Of a DNA stretch of 64,000 nucleotides, positions 8,473 through 16,951 are shown in pieces. The translations under genes and the position numbers were made by a program. Below the pieces are notes generated by a model. The model did not search any database. It was not told where the DNA came from and saw only the letters and a list, made by a program, of their open reading frames with translations. Position 1 is the stretch's first letter. Every line of letters starts with the position of its first letter. The DNA comes from CAWKEY01 sp963696315 (GTDB taxonomy: Bacteria > Pseudomonadota > Gammaproteobacteria > Methylococcales > Methylomonadaceae): the NCBI GenBank assembly GCA_963696315.1, contig CAVOJU010000022.1, forward strand, positions 115,353 to 179,352. The letters are read 5' to 3'.

Positions 8473-9579
8473 TTAGGATTGTTCTGGCGGTTTCGGGCTA
8501 TTTTTATAGTCCGGTTGGGCTTTGAGTTCACTGGTTTGTTGCGCTTGCTGTGCCTGAATTTTTTGCCCGGCCTCACGCAAACGGCTTTGCTGTTTTTCCT
8601 GGCGCTGAATCTGGGCCAGGGTTATTTTATCTTCCTGCTCGGCCTGATGGGCGAGCTGTTCAAGCAAGTCGCGGTTTTCTGCCAATCGTTGCCGGGCTTT
8701 TTGATTTTCCTGCACCCGCAGTTCGGCTTCTAATGCCATTTCTTTTAACTCATGTTCGTATTTTATGTGTTCGGCCTGGATGCGCTTTTCGATAACCAGT
8801 TGTTTGACGAGTTGCTGTTCCTGGTCTTCCAGCAACAAACGTTGGTTTTCCGCTTGCTGGGCTTGTAGTTGCCGCTCCAGTTTCGCCGTCTGCCTGAGAT
8901 GTTCAAGCTGTTGCTGTTTTTCAGCCAGCGCTTGTTGTTCGAGGGCTTGTTGCTGACGAAACAGTTCCTGATTTTTTTGTTCGGTTATCTCAAAAGTTTT
9001 TTTTAAGACCTCGAGATAGAGGTTTTCCCGCCCCCACTGTACATCGGGAAACTCTGCAAAACTGGCCGTCATGTGGCATAGGGTTTGCGCTTGAATGGCT
9101 TGCGCCATCAGTAATTCATCGATCGAACGGGCGATTTTTTTCTCTACCTCAGCCAGACCGGTCTGTACCCATGCAACATCGTTTAAGGTTTGTAGCTCGG
9201 CATCGATGATTTCCTCGATGACTCCGGCATACGTCTGTTTGATATGGTCGTTAATGGTGGTTAGCAGTTCGCTGTTCTTCTCGACGTATTTCAATGTTGC
9301 CTGGAAGCGAATCTGTAGATCAACCGTCAGACTGCAAAAGTCGTCGTACAGTGTGATCTGTTTGCTATAGTGCCAGTCTTCGATGCCGAGCGGGTATAGC
9401 TGATGATAAAAGCGTTTGACGAATCGTTCCGGACGTAAGTAAAGCTTCGAATACGGGCCGATTTTTATGGCAACCAGTTGCCTGTCGGCATCGAAGCCCG
9501 GCTCCCAGATGCCGTTGTCGAAGTCTGCAGCCGTATCCGTGGTCAACCAATTTTCCAGTTCGTGTGCTGAATTATTCAT
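8473..9579 (-). CDS. Unknown coiled-coil protein, partner of the upstream membrane protein
   Basis: The 368-residue protein was not assigned to a family. The N-terminal 190 residues are globular (Trp-rich opening, then KIGPYSKLYLRPERFVKRFY). Residues about 195-345 form an almost unbroken Gln/Glu/Lys-rich helix with heptad character, ending in a polar Pro-rich tail. No signal peptide or membrane segment is visible, so it is probably cytoplasmic. The ATG at 9579 overlaps the stop of the upstream gene by 8 bp (ATGAATAA), which implies coupled translation. A TTG at 9588 is an alternative start. Function is unknown. Confidence 0.7.
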   Translation of the reverse strand: MNNSAHELENWLTTDTAADFDNGIWEPGFDADRQLVAIKIGPYSKLYLRPERFVKRFYHQLYPLGIEDWHYSKQITLYDDFCSLTVDLQIRFQATLKYVEKNSELLTTINDHIKQTYAGVIEEIIDAELQTLNDVAWVQTGLAEVEKKIARSIDELLMAQAIQAQTLCHMTASFAEFPDVQWGRENLYLEVLKKTFEITEQKNQELFRQQQALEQQALAEKQQQLEHLRQTAKLERQLQAQQAENQRLLLEDQEQQLVKQLVIEKRIQAEHIKYEHELKEMALEAELRVQENQKARQRLAENRDLLEQLAHQAEQEDKITLAQIQRQEKQQSRLREAGQKIQAQQAQQTSELKAQPDYKNSPKPPEQS

Positions 9580-10831
9580 GAGGGTCAAGGGCTGCTGTGG
9601 CGACTGATTGGGCTTTTAGGGCGGCGATCTTGTCAGCCATTTTTTCTGCAATTAACGGGTATAAATTCGGCGCAAACTCCACGGTTTTGTCATCAATTTT
9701 TCTTAAAAAACCGCGGCTTAATAACAGGCCCACGACAAACATGCGCGACCAGTCCGAATAGCGCCGGGCTTTTTCGATGTCCGATTTTTCTATCACCATT
9801 TCCAGTTCATCATTGGCATTGATTCTGAACTCGGTAAATTGCCGAAGGCATTCAAACACCAGTTCTTCTTCCTGCACGGTTAAAGGCCCGGGGGCGGTAA
9901 ATTCCAGGCGATAGGACAGCAGCACGGTAAAAAAATCCACCATTGCCGCGCAGGCAAAAGCAAATAAGGAAAACCCCGACCACATCGCAAACGAGGGCTT
10001 TACCTCTTCGACAAATTGCTTGTAAGTCATTAACAGGGGCGCTTCCGGAACAGTCAAATTCATCGTGCTGGCAAACTGATTAACGCCTAGCTGCAAATCC
10101 TGGTAGTTTTTCAGTAATTGCGCATAAGCTTGTTCGGTATTATCGGCCACATCAAGCGCACTCAAATTGACCTGCAATTGGCGAATCGTCTTGTCCATCT
10201 CGGCAAAAGCCTGTTCTTGTTGGGCAAATACCTGCTTTTTTTCCTGATAGATCTGATTGTAGTGCCGCCAGAATGGGCCTTCACCGACCTGGTTTTTGTT
10301 CTCTGGGGCAATTTGACTATGCGTGCCAAAATACGCTTGGGTGACATCCAGAGCGGCTTTCTCCAGCTCCTGTTTTTGCGCCTGCAAGACTTGTCCTTTA
10401 ACTCGCAACGCTTCATCCAGATAGCCTTTGATATTCTGTCTGATCTCGTTTAAACGATTGATATGCAGACTTTGCTGTTCGGATATTTCGTAAAACTTGA
10501 AATAGGAAAAAGTAATCGAAGCGGCCAAGGCGATGATCAACGAGATGACCACCGAAAAATAACGCAACCGGTTGGCTTTCCAGTGTATGCCGGCTATTTC
10601 CAGCGAACAGATCACAATAATCGATTGAATGGCAACGGTAATCACCAGAGCAATCCACGGCGTTATGAAATGCGACAAGCCATAATAAGTGGTAAACCCG
10701 GATGCGAGACTGAGCATCAGCACGATCGGTATGGACCAGATTCTTAGCATACTGACAAACAGCGTTTGCACACGGTTAATGAAGTAACCCAGTCCGGAGG
10801 AACGTATTTTTATTATTTCGGCATTGCTCAT
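9572..10831 (-). CDS. Unknown multi-pass membrane protein with large coiled-coil domain
   Basis: The 419-residue protein begins MSNAEIIKIRSSG at 10831; the frame is open upstream to 10984 but that extension looks non-coding. Three membrane helices lie at about residues 28-48, 53-75 and 88-110. A long helical region with coiled-coil character follows (about 115-275), then a fourth helix near 295-322 and a C-terminal cytoplasmic-looking domain of about 95 residues. The resulting topology places the helical region between helices 3 and 4. No family was recognised. Translation is coupled to the downstream coiled-coil gene, suggesting that the two products form one complex. Confidence 0.7.
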   Translation of the reverse strand: MSNAEIIKIRSSGLGYFINRVQTLFVSMLRIWSIPIVLMLSLASGFTTYYGLSHFITPWIALVITVAIQSIIVICSLEIAGIHWKANRLRYFSVVISLIIALAASITFSYFKFYEISEQQSLHINRLNEIRQNIKGYLDEALRVKGQVLQAQKQELEKAALDVTQAYFGTHSQIAPENKNQVGEGPFWRHYNQIYQEKKQVFAQQEQAFAEMDKTIRQLQVNLSALDVADNTEQAYAQLLKNYQDLQLGVNQFASTMNLTVPEAPLLMTYKQFVEEVKPSFAMWSGFSLFAFACAAMVDFFTVLLSYRLEFTAPGPLTVQEEELVFECLRQFTEFRINANDELEMVIEKSDIEKARRYSDWSRMFVVGLLLSRGFLRKIDDKTVEFAPNLYPLIAEKMADKIAALKAQSVATAALDPHE

Positions 10832-11182
10832 TTTTTTCAATTTAATGTTGTTGTGTTGCGTGCGTACTGTGTGCAAATAAGCGCAGCCAGAAACCAAATC
10901 AGGCCGTGTTCGATTTCTAGTCAGCCAAGAAGGCAACCCATAACTGCCATGCCAAGTGCAAAGAGCAAGCTGGCCTGCGTGCACTTCGACGAATTAAGCT
11001 CTTCCTAAACTACAGCATACAGCTCTTTGATTTAATTTGACATCAGTGCCAAGGGCTTGATGCTTGAAAGCACATTAAGATAAGAAATTAACTGTCACGA
11101 CTGCTGTTTGTCAATGCAAGAATTCTATAGTGCGTGAATTCACATACTGACTGCAGCATAAAAAACAGCTTGGGTTATTCAG
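10832..11182. other. Intergenic region without recognised gene
   Basis: This stretch separates the minus-strand membrane/coiled-coil pair from the OmpA-type lipoprotein gene. It must contain the promoter of the minus-strand pair. The minus frame up to 10984 remains open but shows no family features and has a composition unlike the gene it leads into. I see no RNA gene or repeat. Confidence 0.5.
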
Positions 11183-11211
11183 CTTAAGTTTAAGTTACTG
11201 CGTTGTATAAT
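11183..11211 (+). promoter_or_regulatory. Putative sigma-70 promoter of the OmpA-type lipoprotein
   Basis: A perfect TATAAT lies at 11206-11211. A weak -35-like CTTAAG/TTAAGT lies at 11183-11189, about 16-17 bp upstream. It stands 60 bp before the start codon at 11272 in an AT-rich intergenic stretch. The call is by consensus matching only. Confidence 0.5.
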
Positions 11212-11271
11212 GAGAATGTGGTCATTTGAATGACATTTTTTAGTTCTTAAACCAGCCAAGGCGGCAATTTT

Positions 11272-12222
11272 ATGAAAAAAAGATTATTAGTTATAGGTAT
11301 TAGTTCGGCTTTACTGACTGCCTGTGTAACCGACCCTTATACCGGTGAATCTCGTGTGAGCACCACTGCCAAGGGCGCCGGCATTGGTGCTGCGGTGGGT
11401 GCAGGCGCCGGCACCCTGTTTGGCGGCAACGATCTGAAAAATGCCGGACTCGGCGCGTTAGCTGGCGGTGTAGTCGGCGCGGCGGTTGGCGCTTATATGG
11501 ACAAGCAGGAACAGGAAATGCAGCAGTCCCTGCAGGGAACCGGTATCGAGGTGCAGAGAACCGCTGAAAATACGCTGAATTTAACCATGCCCAGCAGCAT
11601 TACCTTTGGCTTTGATTCGGCCAATTTAACTCCGCAAGCCCAATCCGCGCTGGATTCTGTGGCCAATGTCTTAAATCAGTATCCGGATTCAACCATCAAT
11701 ATCACCGGACATACCGACGATACCGGTGCGGATAATTACAACCAGAAATTATCCGAACAGCGGGCGGCCAGTGTCTCTGCTTACTTGTCACAACGCGGCG
11801 TTAATTATGCTCGTCTAACACAGCAAGGGATGGGGGAGCGCATGCCGAAATTTCCTAATGTCAATGAAGCGAATCGTGCTCAGAACCGTCGCGTGGAGTT
11901 AGCTATTATCGCCAATCAAAATGCCGGATCCACTGGAGCACAACAGCAGCAAGGTTACCCGCAACAACAAGGTTACCCGCAACCAAGTTATCCACAGCAA
12001 CAAGGTTACCCACAGCCAGGTTACCCACAACCAGTTACCCGCAGCAGCAAGGTTACCCACAACCCAGTTACCCGCAGCAGCAAGGCTATCCACAACCCAG
12101 TTACCCGCAGCAGCAAGGCTATCCACAACCCAGTTACCCGCAGCAGCAAGGCTACCCACAACCCAGTTACCCTTACCCACGATAAAAGCCGGATGCTGTC
12201 CTGCAAGCTAAACCGTATCTGA
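11272..12222 (+). CDS. OmpA-family lipoprotein with glycine zipper and QQGYPQP repeats
   Basis: The product starts with a lipoprotein signal (lipobox LLTAC, Cys18). A glycine-zipper segment (about residues 34-75) follows, then an OmpA-like peptidoglycan-binding domain (about 100-212) with the signature NITGHTDDTGADNYNQKLSEQRA. The tail after residue 225 is built from QQGYPQP repeats. From codon 254 the frame changes to a VTRSSKxxHNP repeat because a CC stands at 12031-12032 where the later copies have CCC. One extra C would restore SYPQQQGYPQP repeats and end the protein at 12185. Such proteins anchor the outer membrane to peptidoglycan. Confidence 0.85.
   Translation: MKKRLLVIGISSALLTACVTDPYTGESRVSTTAKGAGIGAAVGAGAGTLFGGNDLKNAGLGALAGGVVGAAVGAYMDKQEQEMQQSLQGTGIEVQRTAENTLNLTMPSSITFGFDSANLTPQAQSALDSVANVLNQYPDSTINITGHTDDTGADNYNQKLSEQRAASVSAYLSQRGVNYARLTQQGMGERMPKFPNVNEANRAQNRRVELAIIANQNAGSTGAQQQQGYPQQQGYPQPSYPQQQGYPQPGYPQPVTRSSKVTHNPVTRSSKAIHNPVTRSSKAIHNPVTRSSKATHNPVTLTHDKSRMLSCKLNRI
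12033..12164 (+). repeat. Four tandem 33-bp repeats in the OmpA-type lipoprotein tail
   Basis: Four consecutive 33-bp units (starting at 12033, 12066, 12099 and 12132) differ at only a few third positions. In the ancestral frame each encodes SYPQQQGYPQP. Shorter, less regular relatives precede them from about 11941. Near-identity suggests recent expansion by slippage. Confidence 0.9.
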
Positions 12223-12252
12223 TTCCTGTTAATATGAATCTTGCAAAGAGTA

Positions 12253-12281
12253 GGGCATTCCAGCCGACGACTGGAATGCCC
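12253..12281. other. Perfect 11-bp stem-loop after the OmpA-type gene
   Basis: GGGCATTCCAG at 12253-12263 pairs perfectly with 12271-12281 around a 7-nt loop. No T-run follows on either strand, so it is not a standard intrinsic terminator. It may stabilise the lipoprotein mRNA 3' end. Confidence 0.6.
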
Positions 12282-12462
12282 CTGTCAACACGAGCATTTA
12301 TTCACTCAATGCTGGCTTCATCAGTTTGGTCAGCCAATAAACTTGCTCAATAGTTATCAACCAGAATGACGGTTTAGCTGGCAATTTTTAGCTGCTGCAA
12401 TGGCGCTTGTCTACGCGTTAATTCTCATTGCGCGAGGGGCTACAAATTGTAAAATCAATGCG

Positions 12463-12480
12463 GATGTTATATTGTAACGC
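12463..12480. promoter_or_regulatory. Putative Zur box upstream of zur
   Basis: GATGTTATATTGTAACGC is an imperfect palindrome centred on GTTATA-T-TGTAAC and resembles the gammaproteobacterial Zur operator core (TGTTATA-n-TATAACA). It lies 25 bp before the zur start codon and contains a possible -10 hexamer (TATATT). This fits zinc-dependent autoregulation of zur, but that is an inference from sequence similarity. Confidence 0.55.
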
Positions 12481-12504
12481 TTATTTATTAAGCCTATTTG
12501 CACT

Positions 12505-13011
12505 ATGACTACGCCCGCCGAAACTCGCCATTACCCGCTGCCAGAACACGATCATAACAAATGTGTAAGCAAGGCTTTGGGCACGGCCGAGCAGCTCTGC
12601 GTGGTTCGCGGTGTGCAATTAACACCCATTCGGCATCAGGTCCTGGAGTTGATCTGGGAGAGTCACAAAGCCGTTAAAGCTTACGAACTGCTGGATCGTA
12701 TCAAGCCCCTGCTGCAAGCGGCAAAACCGGCGACCATTTACCGGGCGCTGGATTTTTTGATCGAACAGGGTTTAATTCATCGGGTTGAAAGCCTCAATGC
12801 CTTTGTTGGCTGCAGTTGTTCCGGGCATCAGCATGAACAGTTGCTGCTGATTTGCAAGCACTGCCACGAAGTCGAGGAGCGATCTGCCGAGGAAGTTATG
12901 ACAGCATTGGCGCAGGAAATCAAACAGGCTGATTTTATCGTGCATAGCAAAGCTATCGAAGTTCACGGTGTCTGCGCAAAATGCGCTGAGCAGGGAAGGA
13001 ATCAGGACTAA
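12505..13011 (+). CDS. zur: Fur-family zinc uptake regulator Zur
   Basis: The 168-residue protein is a Fur-type metalloregulator that represses zinc-uptake genes when zinc is bound. The Zur-specific run AKPATIYRALDFLIEQGLIHRVES forms the recognition region (about residues 79-102). The C-terminal domain carries HQHE, a CKHC pair and a CAKC pair that bind structural and regulatory zinc. An N-terminal HDH/Cys patch (about 15-20) is extra. In enterobacteria zur lies near dusA; here an IS66 relic separates the two. Confidence 0.88.
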   Translation: MTTPAETRHYPLPEHDHNKCVSKALGTAEQLCVVRGVQLTPIRHQVLELIWESHKAVKAYELLDRIKPLLQAAKPATIYRALDFLIEQGLIHRVESLNAFVGCSCSGHQHEQLLLICKHCHEVEERSAEEVMTALAQEIKQADFIVHSKAIEVHGVCAKCAEQGRNQD

Positions 13012-13047
13012 ACTTTTCAACGAGGGGAGCTCTTGACATTTTAAGGC

Positions 13048-13356
13048 GCTAATACACAAAAGGCTCTAAAGTTCCACAGACTTCATAAGCCACCGCGAAT
13101 GTGGGGCATGTGGACAAACTAATGATGCCATTGGGCCTATACACTGAGTTTGCGTTGCTCAACGAGCCTCTACGTCGGTCTATATTTAACACAAGCTCTT
13201 TATTCTTTGGAACGAAAAAGTCTGGAAATTTAGATCTCCTAAAAATTACACGGTCAGAACGGATTATTTTTGAGAAGTTGAAAACAATTTGAAAGCCTTG
13301 CTGGATAAGGTACTCAGAAAATTTCTATGAAACATTAGAGCCTTTTGTTTATTAGC
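13048..13356. mobile_element. 309-bp MITE-like element with 28-bp terminal inverted repeats
   Basis: The arm at 13048-13075 (GCTAATACACAAAAGGCTCT...) is matched by the reverse complement of 13329-13356 at 25 of 28 positions. The enclosed 253 bp is AT-rich and contains only a doubtful 63-codon ORF (13101-13292) that I do not accept as a gene. The size, inverted ends and lack of a transposase fit a non-autonomous miniature element. No target duplication is evident. Its right end abuts the IS66 remnant within a few bases. Confidence 0.55.
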
Positions 13357-14160
13357 AGTCAAATACATGTGGGTCACCCTGGGCGGTCCGCCCGGCCAAC
13401 CCAGCGTATTATTTGACTACGATCCGTCGCGCAGCCAGGAGGTGCCGCTGCGCCTGCTCGATGGCTTTCAAGGTTATCTGCAAACCGATGGTTATGCCGG
13501 CTACCATGCCGTCTGCATCGCCAATAACATCACCCCGCTCGGCTGTTGGGATCACGCACGCCGTAAATTTAAAGACGCGCAAGCCGCGCAACCCAAGGTC
13601 AAAAAAGGCCAGCCACTCCAACTGAGCAAAGCCGATTGCATGCTCCATTTTATCAATGGCCTCTATCTGATCGAGCGGCAGATCAAAGACCTCAGCACCG
13701 AGGAAAAATACCAGCACCGGCAAGCACGCAGCCTGCCCGTATTGACTAAGATCAAAGCCTATCTGGAAGATAATCAACATAAAGTACCGAAAGACAGCCT
13801 TACCGGAAAAGCGATGACGTATCTGCGTAATCAATGGGAAAAGCTGACGGTGTATTGCACACATGGTGATCTGAATATCAGCAACATCCTGGCTGAAAAT
13901 GCCATTCGTCCTTTTGTCATCGGCCGAAAAGCCTGGTTGTTTTCCGATACCCCCAAAGGTGCGCAGGCAAGTGCGATTCACTACAGCTTAATCGAAGCTG
14001 CAAAAGCCAATGGCTGGGAACCTTACGACTATCTAAACCAAGTGCTCCAGGCACTGCCTGATGCCGACACGGTAGAAAAACTTGAAGCCTTGTTGCCGTG
14101 GAATATTAAAAAAACAAATTCTATCGAATAGCGCAAGTACGTGCTTTATTAAGCGCTTAC
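13357..14160 (+). mobile_element. Truncated IS66-family element, right part
   Basis: The fragment holds the C-terminal half of an IS66 transposase. It ends at 14160 with CGCTTAC, whose reverse complement GTAAGCG is the usual IS66 terminus. The left half of the element is missing and its place is taken by the MITE-like element. It separates zur from dusA. Confidence 0.8.
13367..14131 (+). pseudogene. IS66-family transposase (TnpC) C-terminal fragment
   Basis: The 254 residues correspond to the second half of an IS66 TnpC: YMWVTLGGPP, then GYLQTDGYAGYH containing a catalytic Asp, and GCWDHARRKF. After these come the NAIRPFVIGRKAWLFSDTPKGAQAS segment with the last acidic residue (in AENAIRP) and the short IS66 C-terminal domain (VEKLEALLPWN). 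A full TnpC has about 500 residues, so the N-terminal half with its zinc finger is lost. It should be inactive. Confidence 0.88.
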
Positions 14161-14178
14161 GAATTTAAGAGTGACCCG

Positions 14179-15186
14179 ATGCCACAAAATCACAACAATC
14201 CTGTAAACAAAAGTGAATTCAATAATCTACATAGGTTCTGTACTGCTCCTATGCTGGATTGGACGGACCGCCATTGCCGCTATTTTCACCGGCTGCTGAC
14301 GCGGCACGCTTTGGTATATACCGAAATGGTGACGACAGGTGCTTTACTGCATGGCGATCCGCAGCGATTTTTGCAATTTAATGCGGCTGAACATCCACTT
14401 GCATTTCAATTGGGCGGCAGTAATCCGCATGATCTTGCTGCCTGCGCCAGGCTGATTGAAGATTATGGCTATGATGAAGTCAATTTAAATGTGGGCTGCC
14501 CAAGTGATCGGGTGCAGAACGGACAGTTTGGCGCTTGTTTAATGGCTGACCCTGAATTGGTTGCCAAATGCGTTGCGGCAATGCGGCAGACGGTTGCGAT
14601 TCCGGTTACGGTTAAATGCAGAATTGGCATCGATGACAGGGACTCTTATGAAGATCTGGTGCATTTTGTAGCAACGCTTGCCGATGCCGGTTGCAACACG
14701 TTTATTATACATGCCCGGAAAGCCTGGCTGAGCGGTTTGTCGCCCAAGCAGAATCGTGATATACCACCCTTGCGCTATGATGTGGTTTATCAAATAAAGA
14801 AAGATTTTCCGCAGCTGGAAATTGTTTTGAATGGCGGCATTACCTCACTGGATCAGGCTGAGACCGTTTTGCATCATGTTGACGGCGTGATGATGGGCCG
14901 TGAAGCCTATCACAATCCGTATATCCTGGCTGAAGTTGATAGCCGGTTTTTTGCCGATACGAGTGAGCCAAAATCACGACAGGAAATCATGCAGCTGTTG
15001 CTGCCCTATATTCAACAACAGCTCAAAACTGGTGTGCGTCTAAGCAGTATATCGCGGCATGTCTTAGGTCTTTTTCACGGCGAACCCGGCGCCAGAGGCT
15101 GGCGCCGGCATATCAGTGAGAATGCCTGTAAACCCGGCGCCGATGCGCAAGTCATTGTAGATGCATTAAACTTAATTACTCATTGA
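14179..15186 (+). CDS. dusA: tRNA-dihydrouridine synthase A
   Basis: DusA reduces uridines 20/20a of the tRNA D-loop using FMN and NADPH. The 335-residue product has the TIM-barrel signature APMLDWTDRHCR near residue 25 and the catalytic Cys in NLNVGCPSDRVQNG. KCRIGIDD, the HARKAWLSGLSPKQNR insertion and NGGI follow, as expected for DusA. The start at 14179 is only 18 bp beyond the IS66 terminus, preceded by GAGTGA. The original promoter has probably been displaced by the insertion. Confidence 0.93.
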   Translation: MPQNHNNPVNKSEFNNLHRFCTAPMLDWTDRHCRYFHRLLTRHALVYTEMVTTGALLHGDPQRFLQFNAAEHPLAFQLGGSNPHDLAACARLIEDYGYDEVNLNVGCPSDRVQNGQFGACLMADPELVAKCVAAMRQTVAIPVTVKCRIGIDDRDSYEDLVHFVATLADAGCNTFIIHARKAWLSGLSPKQNRDIPPLRYDVVYQIKKDFPQLEIVLNGGITSLDQAETVLHHVDGVMMGREAYHNPYILAEVDSRFFADTSEPKSRQEIMQLLLPYIQQQLKTGVRLSSISRHVLGLFHGEPGARGWRRHISENACKPGADAQVIVDALNLITH

Positions 15187-15226
15187 TGTATACTAGCCGG
15201 TCATTTTTTTATAACTGAGAGTGCAT

Positions 15227-15769
15227 ATGGAAGAGTATTTTTCCAAAATTATCGAAGCCATCGGTGAAGACGTTACTCGCGAAGGCCTGATTGATACACC
15301 GAAACGTGCAGCGCAAGCGTTTAAATTTTTAAACAACGGCTACGATAAAACGCTGGAGGAAGTGCTCAACGACGCCATCTTTACGGCCGATACTGAGGAT
15401 ATGGTTATAGTCAAGGATATCGAATTGTATTCCTTGTGTGAGCACCATTTGCTGCCGTTCATTGGTAAATGCCATGTCGGTTATTTGCCCCAAGGTAAAG
15501 TGCTGGGCTTGTCCAAAGTGGCTCGCATTATTGACATGTATGCCCGGCGTTTACAGATTCAGGAAAAACTCACCAAACAAATAGCGGATGCGATTGAGCT
15601 CTCAATTGGCGCTAAAGGTGTGGCCGTAGTTATAGAAGCCAAGCATTTATGCATGATGATGCGGGGCGTGGAAAAACAGAACTCGGTAATGACAACCTCT
15701 GTCATGACCGGGATTTTCCGTAAAGAAATAAGCACCCGCTCTGAGTTTTTGAATCTGATTAACAGATAA
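15227..15769 (+). CDS. folE: GTP cyclohydrolase I
   Basis: FolE converts GTP to 7,8-dihydroneopterin triphosphate, the first step of folate synthesis. The 180-residue product carries SLCEHHLLPF with the zinc ligands Cys and His, GLSKVARI, and KHLCMMMRG with the last zinc Cys. The ATG at 15227 follows GAGAG; a GTG at 15221 is an alternative in-frame start. It lies between dusA and hemH, 41 bp after dusA and 8 bp before hemH, likely on one transcript. Confidence 0.95.
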   Translation: MEEYFSKIIEAIGEDVTREGLIDTPKRAAQAFKFLNNGYDKTLEEVLNDAIFTADTEDMVIVKDIELYSLCEHHLLPFIGKCHVGYLPQGKVLGLSKVARIIDMYARRLQIQEKLTKQIADAIELSIGAKGVAVVIEAKHLCMMMRGVEKQNSVMTTSVMTGIFRKEISTRSEFLNLINR

Positions 15770-15777
15770 GGTTTGTC

Positions 15778-16746
15778 ATGACAGCAAAAAAAACAGCTGT
15801 GTTACTGGCCAATCTTGGTTCTCCTGCTGCTCCTACAACGTCGGCGGTGCGGCGTTTTCTTAGGGAATTTCTTTGGGATCCAAGGGTTGTCAATCTTCCC
15901 AGGCCATTATGGTGGCTCATCCTGCATTTCTTTATATTGCCCTTTCGCCCTCGCAAATCAGCAAAAGCTTATCGCAAGATATGGGATACAAAGGGCTCAC
16001 CTTTAATTTTCCTGACCCGCCAACTCACTGAGTTGGTAGCTGAGCGACTAACAGCAAAAGGTGTTATTACAGACTATGCCATGCGTTACGGCGAACCTTC
16101 AATTGCAAAGCGCTTAAGAGCCTTTAGAGAGCAGGGCATTGACCAGATCATCATTTTGCCCTTATATCCCCAGTATTCTTCAACAACAACGGCATCCATC
16201 TATGATGATGTCATAAAAGAACTTAACCAATGGCGCTATCTGCCCAGTCTTCATTTTATTAGTCATTACCATCAGGATGAGCACTATATTGCCGCTATTG
16301 CCGATGCCGTTGAACAGTCATGGCGCGAACACGGCAGACACGAGCTGTTGTTAATGTCTTTTCACGGCTTGCCTGAAGTGCTGACAAAATGGGGTGATCC
16401 GTATTTTTATCATTGCCAAAATACGGCTGCCTTAATTGCTGAAAAACTGGGCTTGAATAATAAACAGTGGCTGCTGGTATTTCAATCGCGCTTTGGAAAG
16501 GCGGAATGGTTAAAACCCTATTGCGTGGATACCCTGCAAAGTTTACCGGGTCAGGGCATAAAACAAATCGACGTGGTATGTCCGGGTTTTGCAGTCGATT
16601 GCCTGGAAACGCTGGAAGAAATCGCCATGGAGAATAAAGCCCTATTCATTGACGCTGGGGGCGAAGAATATCGTTATATTCCTGCTTTAAACGACGCACA
16701 ATCTCATGTTGATGCTATAGTTAAATTGCTTGAACGACAACTTTAA
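15778..16746 (+). CDS. hemH: Ferrochelatase
   Basis: HemH inserts ferrous iron into protoporphyrin IX at the inner membrane. The 322-residue protein opens with AVLLANLGSP and has LPLYPQYS, the catalytic His in LLMSFHGLPE, and the late CPGFAVDCLETLEEIA segment with the conserved Glu. Length and motifs are complete. The start ATG at 15778 lies 8 bp behind folE. Confidence 0.95.
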   Translation: MTAKKTAVLLANLGSPAAPTTSAVRRFLREFLWDPRVVNLPRPLWWLILHFFILPFRPRKSAKAYRKIWDTKGSPLIFLTRQLTELVAERLTAKGVITDYAMRYGEPSIAKRLRAFREQGIDQIIILPLYPQYSSTTTASIYDDVIKELNQWRYLPSLHFISHYHQDEHYIAAIADAVEQSWREHGRHELLLMSFHGLPEVLTKWGDPYFYHCQNTAALIAEKLGLNNKQWLLVFQSRFGKAEWLKPYCVDTLQSLPGQGIKQIDVVCPGFAVDCLETLEEIAMENKALFIDAGGEEYRYIPALNDAQSHVDAIVKLLERQL

Positions 16747-16751
16747 AAATC

Positions 16752-16946
16752 ATGAATACGAAAGGATATGACAGCGACTGTTCTGTTTGTCGGCTGATGC
16801 GGAGCCTTGCTTTTACGGGTGTTGGCATGGGCATAGGCGGAGGAGCGGCCTATTTGTTGGGGGCATCGAAAGAAAACGCGCTGTTGATAGGTGTTGTTGT
16901 GGCGGCGATTATAGTTTTTGGGGTTATCGATAAGAAAAAGAGCTAA
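16752..16946 (+). CDS. Small membrane protein of unknown function
   Basis: The 64-residue product has an N-terminal CSVCR pair, then a Gly-rich hydrophobic segment (about 20-38) and a second one (about 44-59), ending in DKKKS. It fills the gap between hemH (5 bp) and the MutS-like gene (5 bp) exactly, which supports it being real. The ribosome-binding site is poor and no family was recognised. Confidence 0.5.
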   Translation: MNTKGYDSDCSVCRLMRSLAFTGVGMGIGGGAAYLLGASKENALLIGVVVAAIIVFGVIDKKKS

Positions 16947-16951
16947 AAACC

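Noticed and set aside
10832..10984. N-terminal extension of the membrane protein to 10984
   Set aside because: The added 51 residues lack hydrophobic or domain character, and MSNAEII at 10831 gives a normal membrane-protein N-terminus.
11899..12180. Antisense frames through the 33-bp repeats
   Set aside because: They are open only because the repeat unit is a multiple of three; the sense strand has the OmpA-type gene.
12253..12281. Hairpin considered as an intrinsic terminator
   Set aside because: The stem is perfect but no T-run follows on either strand, so I list it only as a stem-loop.
13101..13292. 63-codon ORF inside the MITE-like element
   Set aside because: No ribosome-binding site, no protein-like features, and it lies wholly between inverted repeats of a non-autonomous element.
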